Source: an uncultured Clostridia bacterium | Lineage (GTDB): Bacteria; Bacillota; Clostridia; Christensenellales; Aristaeellaceae | Reading direction: 5' to 3' | NCBI GenBank assembly: GCA_937906775.1 | Contig: CALCUD010000002.1 | Coordinates: 1 to 64,000, forward strand | Length of the DNA stretch: 64,000 bases | Part shown: positions 8,973 to 16,269 of the stretch, piece after piece | Layout: the number at the start of each line of letters is the position of its first letter | Position numbering within the stretch: position 1 is the stretch's first letter | Notes under the pieces: generated by a model | What the model was told of the DNA's origin: nothing | Database searches by the model: none | The model's input: the letters and a program-made list of their open reading frames with translations, nothing else | Position numbers and translations under genes: made by a program

Positions 8973-9362
8973 GTGGCGCTGATGGAATCGGGCGAAATGT
9001 ATCTGGAATCCATTCTGGTGCTTTCCCGGGAACGCGACCGTGTCCGCGCCGTCGACGTCGGGGAATACCTGTCGGTATCGAAGCCCGCAGTCAGCCGGGC
9101 GCTCAGCCGTCTGAAAGACGGGGAATACGTCGCGGTCGACGCGGACGGAAACATCGCGCTGTCCGTCTCCGGCAGGGAGATCGCGGAAAAGATCCTGGAA
9201 AGGCACTCGCTGTTGTCCGAAATGTTCATCCGGCTCGGCGTGGACCGGGAGACCGCCGTCGCGGACGCATGCAAGATCGAGCACGATCTGAGCGAGGAGA
9301 CCTTCGCGGCGCTCAAACGGCATATGCTCCGCTCCGGAACAGACCGGACGGAAACAAGATAA
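8973..9362 (+). CDS. DtxR/MntR-family metal-dependent repressor
   Basis: 129 residues from a GTG start, with GGAGAGGAAG about 10 nt upstream. The N-terminal winged helix-turn-helix includes VGEYLSVSKPAVSRALSRL as the DNA-reading part. The dimerisation half has the family's metal-ligand layout: an early Glu pair (SGEMYLE), RHSLLSEMF with a His, and ACKIEHDLSEE with Glu and His. It lacks the C-terminal SH3-like domain of DtxR, so it is MntR-like in size. Such proteins repress metal-uptake genes when Mn or Fe is bound. No metal transporter is adjacent; instead it lies 13 nt before a GH5 gene, which is odd. The family is firm; the regulon is unknown. Confidence 0.88.
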   Translation: MALMESGEMYLESILVLSRERDRVRAVDVGEYLSVSKPAVSRALSRLKDGEYVAVDADGNIALSVSGREIAEKILERHSLLSEMFIRLGVDRETAVADACKIEHDLSEETFAALKRHMLRSGTDRTETR

Positions 9363-9375
9363 AAGGAGATACAGC

Positions 9376-10335
9376 ATGAAAAAATTCATCGGATTTGAAA
9401 AAGGTGTGAACCTCGGCGGGTGGATGAGCCAGTGCGACTATTCCGAGGACCGGCTGAACAACTTCATCCGGGAGGATGATTTTCGGCGCATCGCCTCGCT
9501 CGGGCTGGATCATGTCCGTCTGCCCTTTGACTTCAACATTGTTGAAACGAAAGACGGCTCCGCCTGTCTGGAGGACGGTTTCAGCCGGATCGGAAACGCT
9601 GTGGCGCTGGCCCGGAAATACGGCCTGAATATCATTCTGGATCTGCATAAGACCGCCGGATTCAGCTTTGACGCGGGCGAGGCCGAGACCGGCTTCTTCG
9701 AATCCGCGGAGTTGCAGGATCGCTTCTGCCGCCTGTGGGAGGAGATGGCGCGCCGCTTCGGGAACGATCCGGAACATGTGGCTTTTGAACTGCTCAACGA
9801 GGTGACGGACAAAGCCTATTCCGCGACCTGGAACCGCGTCGTCCGGGAATGTATCGGCCGGATCCGCGCGCTCGCGCCGAAGACGGTCATCCTGGTCGGC
9901 AGCTACTGGAACAATCACGCGTCCGCGGTCAAGGATATGGATCCGCCCTATGATGACCGGGTGGTCTATAATTTTCACTGCTATGACCCGCTGGTCTACA
10001 CGCATCAGTTCGCGCCCTGGGTCAGCCCGGCTCAGGCGGACGTCAATCATAAGATTCCCTACGCCGAAGCCGGCGCGACGCCCGAATATTTCGAGGATCT
10101 GTTCGCGGAGGCGATCGCCTGCGCCGAAAAGAATGACACCGTCCTGTACTGCGGCGAGTACGGCGTGATCGACCGGGTGGATCCGGCGGACGCCATCGGC
10201 TGGTTCCGGGCGATCAACAGCGTGTTTGTGAAGCACGGCATCGGCCGCGCGGTCTGGACCTGGCGCGGCATGGACTTTGAGATCTGCGGCGAACGCTTTG
10301 CCGAACTTCTGCCGGAGCTGGTTCAGGTGCTGTAA
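9376..10335 (+). CDS. Glycoside hydrolase family 5 (endo-beta-glucanase/cellulase-like), cytoplasmic
   Basis: 319 residues forming one TIM-barrel catalytic domain without a signal peptide or carbohydrate-binding module. GVNLGGW opens the barrel. The acid/base Glu142 lies in ELLNEV and the nucleophile Glu261 in CGEYGV, with NFHCYDP and WTWRGMDF as further family blocks. GH5 enzymes cut beta-1,4-linked glucans, mannans or related oligosaccharides by a retaining mechanism. With no export signal it probably acts on imported oligosaccharides. AAGGAG precedes the ATG. It follows the DtxR-like gene by 13 nt and is probably co-transcribed. Family firm, substrate not resolved. Confidence 0.92.
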   Translation: MKKFIGFEKGVNLGGWMSQCDYSEDRLNNFIREDDFRRIASLGLDHVRLPFDFNIVETKDGSACLEDGFSRIGNAVALARKYGLNIILDLHKTAGFSFDAGEAETGFFESAELQDRFCRLWEEMARRFGNDPEHVAFELLNEVTDKAYSATWNRVVRECIGRIRALAPKTVILVGSYWNNHASAVKDMDPPYDDRVVYNFHCYDPLVYTHQFAPWVSPAQADVNHKIPYAEAGATPEYFEDLFAEAIACAEKNDTVLYCGEYGVIDRVDPADAIGWFRAINSVFVKHGIGRAVWTWRGMDFEICGERFAELLPELVQVL

Positions 10336-10347
10336 CCCGGCTGATAT

Positions 10348-10385
10348 ACAAAACGTGGCAGGCTATGTTGCCTGTCACGTTTTGT
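10348..10385. terminator. Bidirectional terminator between GH5 and the FliB-like gene
   Basis: A 16-bp stem (10348-10363 with 10370-10385, one G-T wobble) with loop TATGTT. The stem ends are A-rich and T-rich, serving the two convergent genes. Confidence 0.85.
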
Positions 10386-10396
10386 GTGTTACGGTA

Positions 10397-11326
10397 TTAA
10401 TCTGAACAGACTGATCCGGAATTCCATTTTTGCGGATTCTCATCCGAATATTCGATTTCGGCGGACCACACGCGGCACAGATCCCACAGCGCTTCGGGCG
10501 TCCGCGGACCCGCAAGATACAGATCCCGGATCAGATGCCAGTTGCTGAGACAGAAGCGGACCCGGCCCTGTACGTCCCCGTCTTCGGCCGCGGCGGGAAG
10601 ATGCCGCCACAGCAGATAGACCAGCAGCTGCTCGAAGGAAAGCGAAAGATCTCCGTCCGCCGGGAGATCCGCGGACCGTTCGCCGGAAGCGGACAGCGGC
10701 GCCAGCCAGGAACGGTCCATCAGATCCAGCTCCGCGAGGAAAGCGGCGTCCGGCGTCCGGATGTCGCGATCCGTGAGCCCGGCGGATCCCGCGATCCGTA
10801 CGATCCGGGCATTCAGAGGAAGCGCCCGGTCGCGGGCGATATCCAGCAACCCCTGGCGGAAGGAGAGCAGCGCCTCTTCCGCTTCCGTCAGCTCTTCCCG
10901 GTCGTCATCCTCGTAATCGAGGATGAATTCCGTCCGCTCCCGGCGGCTGAGGATCAGCTCCGCGGCGGATTCGCAACACAGCCCGACGCCCATTTCCTCC
11001 CGGTCGGAAAAGAAATTCCGGAAACGGGGATGATCGGCGCAGATCTGGCACAGGGCGTCCGGTCCCTGCTCCAGAATGATCCGGCAGAGACCTTCACGGT
11101 TCAGGAAGGGGCAGCGTTCCTCTTCCCCGACCGGGATAAAGGACGCGGTACCGTCCTCCTCGCGGATGGAGCGGCGGAGTTCTTCCCCCAGCGCGCCGCG
11201 CGTCTGCCGGTAGATTTCGAACGTTTCGGGATCGATATCGATTTCCCATCCGGCGCAGCAGGTGTGCCGGCAGGCGCCGGCCCGGCAGGCGAACCGGGGC
11301 AGATAGTCGGGGATGATCCATTTCAT
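10397..11326 (-). CDS. FliB-like cysteine-cluster protein (flagellin lysine-N-methylase family)
   Basis: 309 residues beginning with a Cys cluster (CRAGACRHTCCAGWEID), then CPFLN...LCRI and DALCQICADHPR, and a later CC pair. This arrangement is typical of the FliB/YkgJ-type family annotated in clostridia as flagellin lysine-N-methylase. The cysteines probably bind a metal or Fe-S cluster. No flagellar gene is in the window, so methylation of flagellin is only inherited from the family name. The gene has a weak ribosome site (AAAGAAG) and stands between two terminators as its own unit. Family call good, role uncertain. Confidence 0.78.
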   Translation of the reverse strand: MKWIIPDYLPRFACRAGACRHTCCAGWEIDIDPETFEIYRQTRGALGEELRRSIREEDGTASFIPVGEEERCPFLNREGLCRIILEQGPDALCQICADHPRFRNFFSDREEMGVGLCCESAAELILSRRERTEFILDYEDDDREELTEAEEALLSFRQGLLDIARDRALPLNARIVRIAGSAGLTDRDIRTPDAAFLAELDLMDRSWLAPLSASGERSADLPADGDLSLSFEQLLVYLLWRHLPAAAEDGDVQGRVRFCLSNWHLIRDLYLAGPRTPEALWDLCRVWSAEIEYSDENPQKWNSGSVCSD

Positions 11327-11389
11327 GGCGTCAGGACTTCTTTCATGTTTCCGGAAGGGCGGTTCCGGAAGAATGATGCTTCAAAACGG

Positions 11390-11435
11390 AAGGAAAATCC
11401 GGTGAATGATTCTGCGGAATGAACGGATTTTCCTT
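11390..11435 (-). terminator. Terminator after the translesion-polymerase cassette
   Basis: AAGGAAAATCCG (11390-11401) pairs perfectly with CGGATTTTCCTT (11424-11435) just downstream of the SLOG gene stop. The 22-nt loop is long, so its strength is uncertain. Confidence 0.55.
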
Positions 11436-11438
11436 TTT

Positions 11439-11939
11439 TTATCCGCCGATGAGCCGGATCTCCGCGCCGCGGGCTTTGGCACAGGCGGCCGCCTTTTCCG
11501 CCTCGCCGGCTCCGGCGCCGACGACCGCGATGACGAGGGCGCTCCGGTCGATCATCCATTCATCGCGGCACCGGCGGACATCCGGACCGCATCCGGGAGG
11601 GACCGCGCGCGTGTGATCGGCCCGGGCAAGGAGATTTTCGTATTTCAGACGCCACGCCTCCTCCCAGCGCGCAGCGAAGTCCGGAGCGGGAAGCGCGGCG
11701 ATCAGCTTCAGATCCGGATCGGATCCCTTCAGACGGGCGACGATATTGCCGGCCCAGATATCCGTTCCCCGGTCCATCCCGGTGATAAACACTGTATATC
11801 CTTCGCGGACGGCGCGGAGGATCTCGTTTTCCAGGTCGATCTTGATATCGTCTGCCGGCCGGGTGAGCTCCTCCGGCCGGAGACCGATGAAACAGCAGCG
11901 CCTGCGGCGCTGCTGATCCGCGGATGATGACGGGACCAT
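11439..11939 (-). CDS. SLOG-family protein (YpsA/DUF1273-like)
   Basis: 166 residues from the ATG at 11939, chosen because AAGGAGGG lies 7 nt upstream; the longer reading would overlap the preceding gene. Family blocks are CCFIGLRPEEL near the start, FITGMDRGTDIWAG in the middle, and DEWMIDRSALVIAVV near the end. This is the Rossmann-like SLOG fold that binds nucleotides or nucleotide-derived ligands. YpsA-type members are linked with stress and cell-division control in Bacillus, but no biochemical role is settled. It is the last gene of a three-gene unit with YolD and a Y-family polymerase, with only 13 nt between it and YolD, which points to a DNA-damage role. Confidence 0.82.
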   Translation of the reverse strand: MVPSSSADQQRRRRCCFIGLRPEELTRPADDIKIDLENEILRAVREGYTVFITGMDRGTDIWAGNIVARLKGSDPDLKLIAALPAPDFAARWEEAWRLKYENLLARADHTRAVPPGCGPDVRRCRDEWMIDRSALVIAVVGAGAGEAEKAAACAKARGAEIRLIGG

Positions 11940-11952
11940 CCGGATCCCTCCT

Positions 11953-12501
11953 TTACGGGATTTCCTCCCCCGGAGGATCAAAGAGCCCGTGCATCCGGCC
12001 CGTCCGGGGGTCGGTGATGAGACGGGGGCTGGTAAGATCCGCGATATCCTCCAGGGGAATCAGCGAGTTGTTCAGGACGAGACCGTCCGCCGAAACGCGG
12101 CGGACGGTGCCCTCCATGACTTCGTATTTTCCGCGGCGGCCGAAAAACTCGCTTTCCCGGTCGGCACAGGGAACATAGTACGTGACGGAGACGGGGACCC
12201 GGTTTTCGCGGGCGAGGCGGCTGTCCGCCGTCAGATCGCGGAGAATCGAGAGCCGCCGGTTCAGCTCCTCCTGCCGTTCCGGATCCGGCGTCTTCGGTTC
12301 GACATAGATCTCGTCTTTGGCGGACAGGGCTTCGTCGAACCCTTTCAGCGCGTCGAAAGGCGCGAAGAGCTTCGCACGGCGCCCCTGCTCCATCGAGGGG
12401 TGCCGCAGACGGAACGGATCGTTCCAACGGTGTTCGGGATATCCGCGGTCCAGCACATCCTGATAACGGAAATCCGCGGGTCTGGTGAATCTGTCGGCCA
12501 T
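11953..12501 (-). CDS. YolD-like protein
   Basis: 182 residues. The core RRAKLFAPFDALKGFDEAL (residues about 41-60) is the YolD-family signature. The rest is charged, with beta-strand-like segments near the C-terminus (EGTVRRVSADGLVLNN). YolD-like proteins are encoded beside UvrX/YqjW-type Y-family polymerases in Bacillota and are thought to act like UmuD partners of UmuC, though this is known mainly from gene context. AAAGGAAC precedes the ATG. It sits 39 nt after the polymerase and 13 nt before the SLOG gene in one operon. Confidence 0.85.
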   Translation of the reverse strand: MADRFTRPADFRYQDVLDRGYPEHRWNDPFRLRHPSMEQGRRAKLFAPFDALKGFDEALSAKDEIYVEPKTPDPERQEELNRRLSILRDLTADSRLARENRVPVSVTYYVPCADRESEFFGRRGKYEVMEGTVRRVSADGLVLNNSLIPLEDIADLTSPRLITDPRTGRMHGLFDPPGEEIP

Positions 12502-12540
12502 CGCTGTTCCTTTCTGCTGGCAGGGAGCTTTTGTCCGGGA

Positions 12541-13944
12541 TCACGCCCGGTGTCCGCCGATCTGACGGTTACGGTCGAGCATCGTGGCGCCTTCGAGCAG
12601 ATTGTTTCCCGTGAAAAGGGAGTTCATTCCGTATTTCGTCCGGATCTCCAGCAGGGCGAACTGCAGGCTGCGTGATTTTTCCCGGGCCTCGTAGTCGGAA
12701 AACAGATCGGTCTGGATGAAACTGTCGGCCGGAACGGTGTCGCAAGCGCAGATCCCCAGCCGGCGAAACAGCAGGGCGGGGTCCGCCTTCCGGAGAAAGT
12801 CGGCGCGGAGCGCCTCCCGGATCTCGGCGGGCGTATCCGTTTCCGCCGGGAGGCGGACGGTGCCGTGACCGTGCTTCGGGTGAAGCCGGCCGTAGAAATC
12901 GAGCGCGAGGGGACCTTTGTAGTCCGGATGGAACTCCAGACTTTTCGGATCGTATCCGACGAACCAGGTAAAGACCCGGGAAACAATCTTTTGCCGGAAC
13001 ATCTCGCCGCAGAGGGAATCGGACATCTCCAGAAAACAGTTCAGCGCCTCGTCAAATCCGTAGGGACGGGGAAGGACCTGCCCCGTGGAGAGAGAATGGG
13101 AGTCCGTCCGGTAGTTTTTGATGTCCGGCATGGTGACCGGCTCCCGCCCCCAGGCATGGTCGACGATGATCTCACCGTTGACGCCGAAGGTTTTGTAGAA
13201 CCATTCCTCGTCGTCCTGACTGCGGCGGGCGATGTCGCCCATCGTGAACAGGCCGCTCTTCATCAGGCGCGCCGCCGTCCCGCGCCCGATCATCCAGAAA
13301 TCCGTCAGCGGCATGTGATCCCACAGCAGATACCGGAAGGATTCCTCATCCAGTTCGGCGACGCGGACACCGTCTTTGTCGGGGGGCATGCGCTTGGCCA
13401 CGATATCCATGGCGATTTTTGCCAGATAGAGATTGGTCCCGATCCCGACGGTGGCGGTGATCCCCGTCTGCGTCAGAATATCGCGGACGACCGTCATCGC
13501 CATGAGGCGGGCGGGGCAGACTCCCTGCGCCCGGGCTTCGGACTCATAAAGATGAAGATAGCCCGTGCAGTCGATAAAGGATTCGTCGATGCTGTAGATG
13601 TGGATATCCTCGCCGGAGGCGTACCGGAGCAGGATGGAATAGATCCGGGCGGAGATCCGCTCGTATTCCTGCATGCGGGGACAGGCGATGAGCCAGGAAA
13701 GACGCTGACCGGTTTTCGCCTCCCAGAGACGGACAGCCTGCTTCGCTTCAAAAAGGCGGGGACGGGGCGAGACCCCTTTCGCCTTCAGGGCGGGGGAGAC
13801 GGCGAGGCAGATCGTCTGGTCGCTGCGGCTTTCGTCGGCCACGATGAGGTTGGCCTTCAGGGGATCGAGATCGCGCCAGACGCATTCGACCGAGGCGTAA
13901 TAGCTTTTCATATCGATCGCGATATAGGCGCGTTCACGGGTCAT
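12541..13944 (-). CDS. Y-family DNA polymerase (UmuC/UvrX-type translesion polymerase)
   Basis: 467 residues from the ATG at 13944, preferred over 13995 because GGAGG lies 7 nt upstream. Catalytic acids: Asp11 in IDMKSYYASVE, and Asp120-Glu121 in SIDES. VGIGTNLYLAKIA is the palm/thumb signature, and a little-finger region follows. QTDLF at about 411 fits a sliding-clamp binding motif. It copies damaged templates at low fidelity. The IDMKSYYASVEC form and the YolD neighbour match the UvrX/YqjW branch rather than DinB. Its promoter contains two direct repeats that look like operators, fitting damage-inducible control. First gene of a polymerase-YolD-SLOG unit. Confidence 0.93.
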   Translation of the reverse strand: MTRERAYIAIDMKSYYASVECVWRDLDPLKANLIVADESRSDQTICLAVSPALKAKGVSPRPRLFEAKQAVRLWEAKTGQRLSWLIACPRMQEYERISARIYSILLRYASGEDIHIYSIDESFIDCTGYLHLYESEARAQGVCPARLMAMTVVRDILTQTGITATVGIGTNLYLAKIAMDIVAKRMPPDKDGVRVAELDEESFRYLLWDHMPLTDFWMIGRGTAARLMKSGLFTMGDIARRSQDDEEWFYKTFGVNGEIIVDHAWGREPVTMPDIKNYRTDSHSLSTGQVLPRPYGFDEALNCFLEMSDSLCGEMFRQKIVSRVFTWFVGYDPKSLEFHPDYKGPLALDFYGRLHPKHGHGTVRLPAETDTPAEIREALRADFLRKADPALLFRRLGICACDTVPADSFIQTDLFSDYEAREKSRSLQFALLEIRTKYGMNSLFTGNNLLEGATMLDRNRQIGGHRA

Positions 13945-13978
13945 CCCTATTCCTCCTTTCCGGCAGCGTTCCGGTTTC

Positions 13979-14006
13979 ATTATAGAAAAGAACAAAAATA
14001 TTTCAA
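13979..14006 (-). promoter_or_regulatory. Promoter of the translesion cassette
   Basis: On the minus strand TTGAAA (14001-14006), 16 bp, TATAAT (13979-13984). The promoter spacer and -35 overlap a direct repeat that could be a repressor site. Confidence 0.7.
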
Positions 14007-14025
14007 GGGGAACAAAAATATTTCA
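13990..14025. repeat. Two direct repeats over the translesion-cassette promoter (candidate operator)
   Basis: GAACAAAAATATTTCA occurs at 13990-14005 and again at 14010-14025, identical over 16 bp and spaced 20 bp start to start. Each copy has GAA...TTC ends, like a degenerate LexA box (classic form GAACnnnnGTTC), but the inner bases are not palindromic. Confidence 0.7.
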
Positions 14026-14036
14026 CAAAACTATTT

Positions 14037-14066
14037 TTGCGCGGGAGGAACCGGATGATGTATAAT
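14037..14066 (+). promoter_or_regulatory. Promoter of the CE4 deacetylase gene
   Basis: TTGCGC (14037-14042), 18 bp, TATAAT (14061-14066), 33 nt before the ATG. Divergent from the translesion-cassette promoter. Confidence 0.5.
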
Positions 14067-14099
14067 GATCCAAAATAAAAACAAAGAAGGGATCCCGAT

Positions 14100-14936
14100 A
14101 TGATCACGCTTCGCTTTCCGGGCGGTCTGAAAAAGGCGCTGACCCTCAGCTATGACGACGGTGTCGAACAGGACATCCGCCTGATGGAGATCCTGGACAG
14201 ATACGGGCTGCGCTGCACCTTCAATCTCAATTCCGGCCTCTTTCCGGAGGAAGGCCATGTCTGGCCGGAGGGCTGGATCCACCGCCGGCTGCCGCTGAGC
14301 GAAGCGGCCCGGCTGTATGCCAATCCCAATCACGAGGTCGCCGTTCACGGGCTGACGCATGCCCGGCTGACGGAGCTTCCGCCGGAAGGAATCGTCCGGG
14401 AGGTGACGGAAGACCGCCGGAACCTGGAGAGGATCTTCGGCGGGATGATCCGGGGCTTTGCCTATCCGTACGGGAGCTACAGCGACGAGGCGGTGGAGGC
14501 GCTCCGCTGCTGCGGGATCGTCTTCGCGCGGACGGTGGAGTCCACGCGCGACTTTATGCTTCCGCAGGACTGGCTCCGGCTGGGGACCACCTGTCACCAC
14601 GCGGATCCGGAACTGACGGATCTGGCGGACCGTTTCGTAAAGCTGGATCCGGGTTCCGACAGCAAACTGTTCTATCTGTGGGGACACAGCTATGAGTTTG
14701 AACGGGACGGCAACTGGGAGATCATCGAGAAATTCGCCGAGGCGACCGGCGGCCGCGGGGATATCTGGTACTGCACCAACACCGAGATCTGTCTGTACGC
14801 TACCGCCTGGAAGCGGATTGTTCTGTCCGCGGACGGGAAGCGGATGTTCAACCCGACCTCCACCCGCTTCTGGTTTGATACCGGCAGGAACGATCCGCAT
14901 GAGATCGGCCCCGGGGAAATGGTGACGGTGGAGTGA
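14100..14936 (+). CDS. Polysaccharide deacetylase family protein (CE4/NodB fold)
   Basis: 278 residues, no signal peptide. The NodB motifs are present: YDDG (Asp19-Asp20) for the base and metal, HGLTH (His83 and His87) as metal ligands, and RGFAYPYG as the third motif. The C-terminal third (WGHSYEFERDGNW onward) is longer than the minimal barrel and is typical of deacetylase-like proteins found in saccharide loci. CE4 enzymes remove N- or O-acetyl groups from sugars using a divalent metal. A cytoplasmic location suggests an oligosaccharide substrate rather than peptidoglycan. It has its own promoter and is followed by another promoter for the next gene. Confidence 0.88.
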   Translation: MITLRFPGGLKKALTLSYDDGVEQDIRLMEILDRYGLRCTFNLNSGLFPEEGHVWPEGWIHRRLPLSEAARLYANPNHEVAVHGLTHARLTELPPEGIVREVTEDRRNLERIFGGMIRGFAYPYGSYSDEAVEALRCCGIVFARTVESTRDFMLPQDWLRLGTTCHHADPELTDLADRFVKLDPGSDSKLFYLWGHSYEFERDGNWEIIEKFAEATGGRGDIWYCTNTEICLYATAWKRIVLSADGKRMFNPTSTRFWFDTGRNDPHEIGPGEMVTVE

Positions 14937-14951
14937 CCGGCGCCGCGGGTC

Positions 14952-14980
14952 TTGAGAGCGGCGGCTGTTTGTGATATATT
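14952..14980 (+). promoter_or_regulatory. Promoter of the patB/malY-like gene
   Basis: TTGAGA (14952-14957), 17 bp, TATATT (14975-14980), with a TGA extension in front of the -10 box. Confidence 0.6.
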
Positions 14981-15045
14981 GAATGCACTGCTGAACGGAA
15001 AAAACTCCCGGCCTGTCTGAGCGGGGAGAATACGGAGGAACGGGC

Positions 15046-16215
15046 ATGGAACGCTTTGATCGGTCGTATTTTGACGCCGGACTGGACCGGACCGGGACCC
15101 GAAGCGAGAAATGGGACTCCTGCCGGGAGGAACACGGCGACGGCGTGCTGCCGATGTGGGTGGCGGATATGGACTTTCCGAGTCCGCCCGCGATCCGGGA
15201 GGCCATCCTGCGGCGGGCGGAGCATCCCACCTACGGATATACGGAAACCGGGCCGGACGATATCGTCGCGGTGACGGATTTCTGGGCCCGCCGGCATCAG
15301 CTGCGGGTCGATCCCGAATCCGCCGTGATGCTGCCCTGCGTGGTTTCCGGGATGAAAGCGGTCATCCGCGCGCTGACGGAGCCGGGGGACGGGGTCATCA
15401 TCTGCTCGCCGGTTTACGGACCTTTCCGTTTTTCCGTGGAGGCGACAGGCCGCCGGCTGATGGACTGTCCCCTGATCCGCGGGGAGAACGGCCGGTATGA
15501 TCTGGACCTCGGCCGGATGGAGGAGCTGCTGAAGCAGGGCGGAAAGCTGCTGCTGTTCTGCAATCCCCACAATCCCGTGTCCCGCCTGTGGACGCACGGT
15601 GAACTGACGGAGCTTACGGGGCTGCTGGACCGTTACGGCGCGTATCTGATCAGCGACGAGATTCATGCGGATTTCGTATACGCGCCGGGGAGACTGGTTC
15701 CCGCGCTGTCGCTGGGATACGGAAGGACCGTGACCCTGTGTGCCGCCAGCAAGACTTTCAATATCGCCGGACTTCAGCAGGCGACCTGCTTCTGCCCGGA
15801 TCCGGAAATCCGGGAGAAGATCGTCCGGGCAATCGATTCCGGCGGTGTGACCTGCGGCAATCTGTTCGCCCTGGAAGCGACCCGCGCGGCGTACAACGAA
15901 GGGGACGCCTGGCTGGACGGGCTGATCGCGTATCTGGACAGCAACCGGAAGGTCCTCGCGGAGCTGGTGAAAACCGAGCTTCCGGGCGCGGTCCTGACGC
16001 CGGTCGAGGCGACCTATCTGGCCTGGCTCGATCTGTCCGCCTGGGGATACAGCTGCGCGGAACTGTCGCGCCGCACGGAAAAGGCCGGCGTTGTCTTTAC
16101 CGCCGGCGATTTCTTCGGGACCGGCGGGGAGATGCGGCTCCGGTTCAACTTCGGCTGTCCGGAGAAAAACGTCCGCGAAGGGATCCGCCGTCTGAAGGCC
16201 GCGCTGGCGGACTGA
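15046..16215 (+). CDS. PatB/MalY-type aminotransferase-fold C-S lyase (cystathionine beta-lyase)
   Basis: 389 residues, a full-length PLP fold-type I enzyme. MWVADMDFPSPPAIREA is the MalY/PatB N-terminal signature. FCNPHNPVSRLW and SDEIHADF are the PLP-pocket blocks (Asn and Asp), AASKTFNIAGLQ contains the PLP Lys236, and LRFNFGCP carries the substrate carboxylate Arg. The family cleaves cystathionine or cysteine conjugates to a thiol, pyruvate and ammonia. GGAGG precedes the ATG. The next gene, a phosphohexomutase, starts 54 nt later. A MalY-type regulatory side role is possible, but no maltose regulator is nearby. Confidence 0.9.
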   Translation: MERFDRSYFDAGLDRTGTRSEKWDSCREEHGDGVLPMWVADMDFPSPPAIREAILRRAEHPTYGYTETGPDDIVAVTDFWARRHQLRVDPESAVMLPCVVSGMKAVIRALTEPGDGVIICSPVYGPFRFSVEATGRRLMDCPLIRGENGRYDLDLGRMEELLKQGGKLLLFCNPHNPVSRLWTHGELTELTGLLDRYGAYLISDEIHADFVYAPGRLVPALSLGYGRTVTLCAASKTFNIAGLQQATCFCPDPEIREKIVRAIDSGGVTCGNLFALEATRAAYNEGDAWLDGLIAYLDSNRKVLAELVKTELPGAVLTPVEATYLAWLDLSAWGYSCAELSRRTEKAGVVFTAGDFFGTGGEMRLRFNFGCPEKNVREGIRRLKAALAD

Positions 16216-16269
16216 TCCGGCGGATCGTGAACGGTAGAAACGCTTATGCGGAATGGAGGAACATCCGGC

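Noticed and set aside
10397..11326. Flagellar role for the FliB-like gene
   Set aside because: No flagellar or flagellin gene is in the window, so only the family name supports it; function left open.
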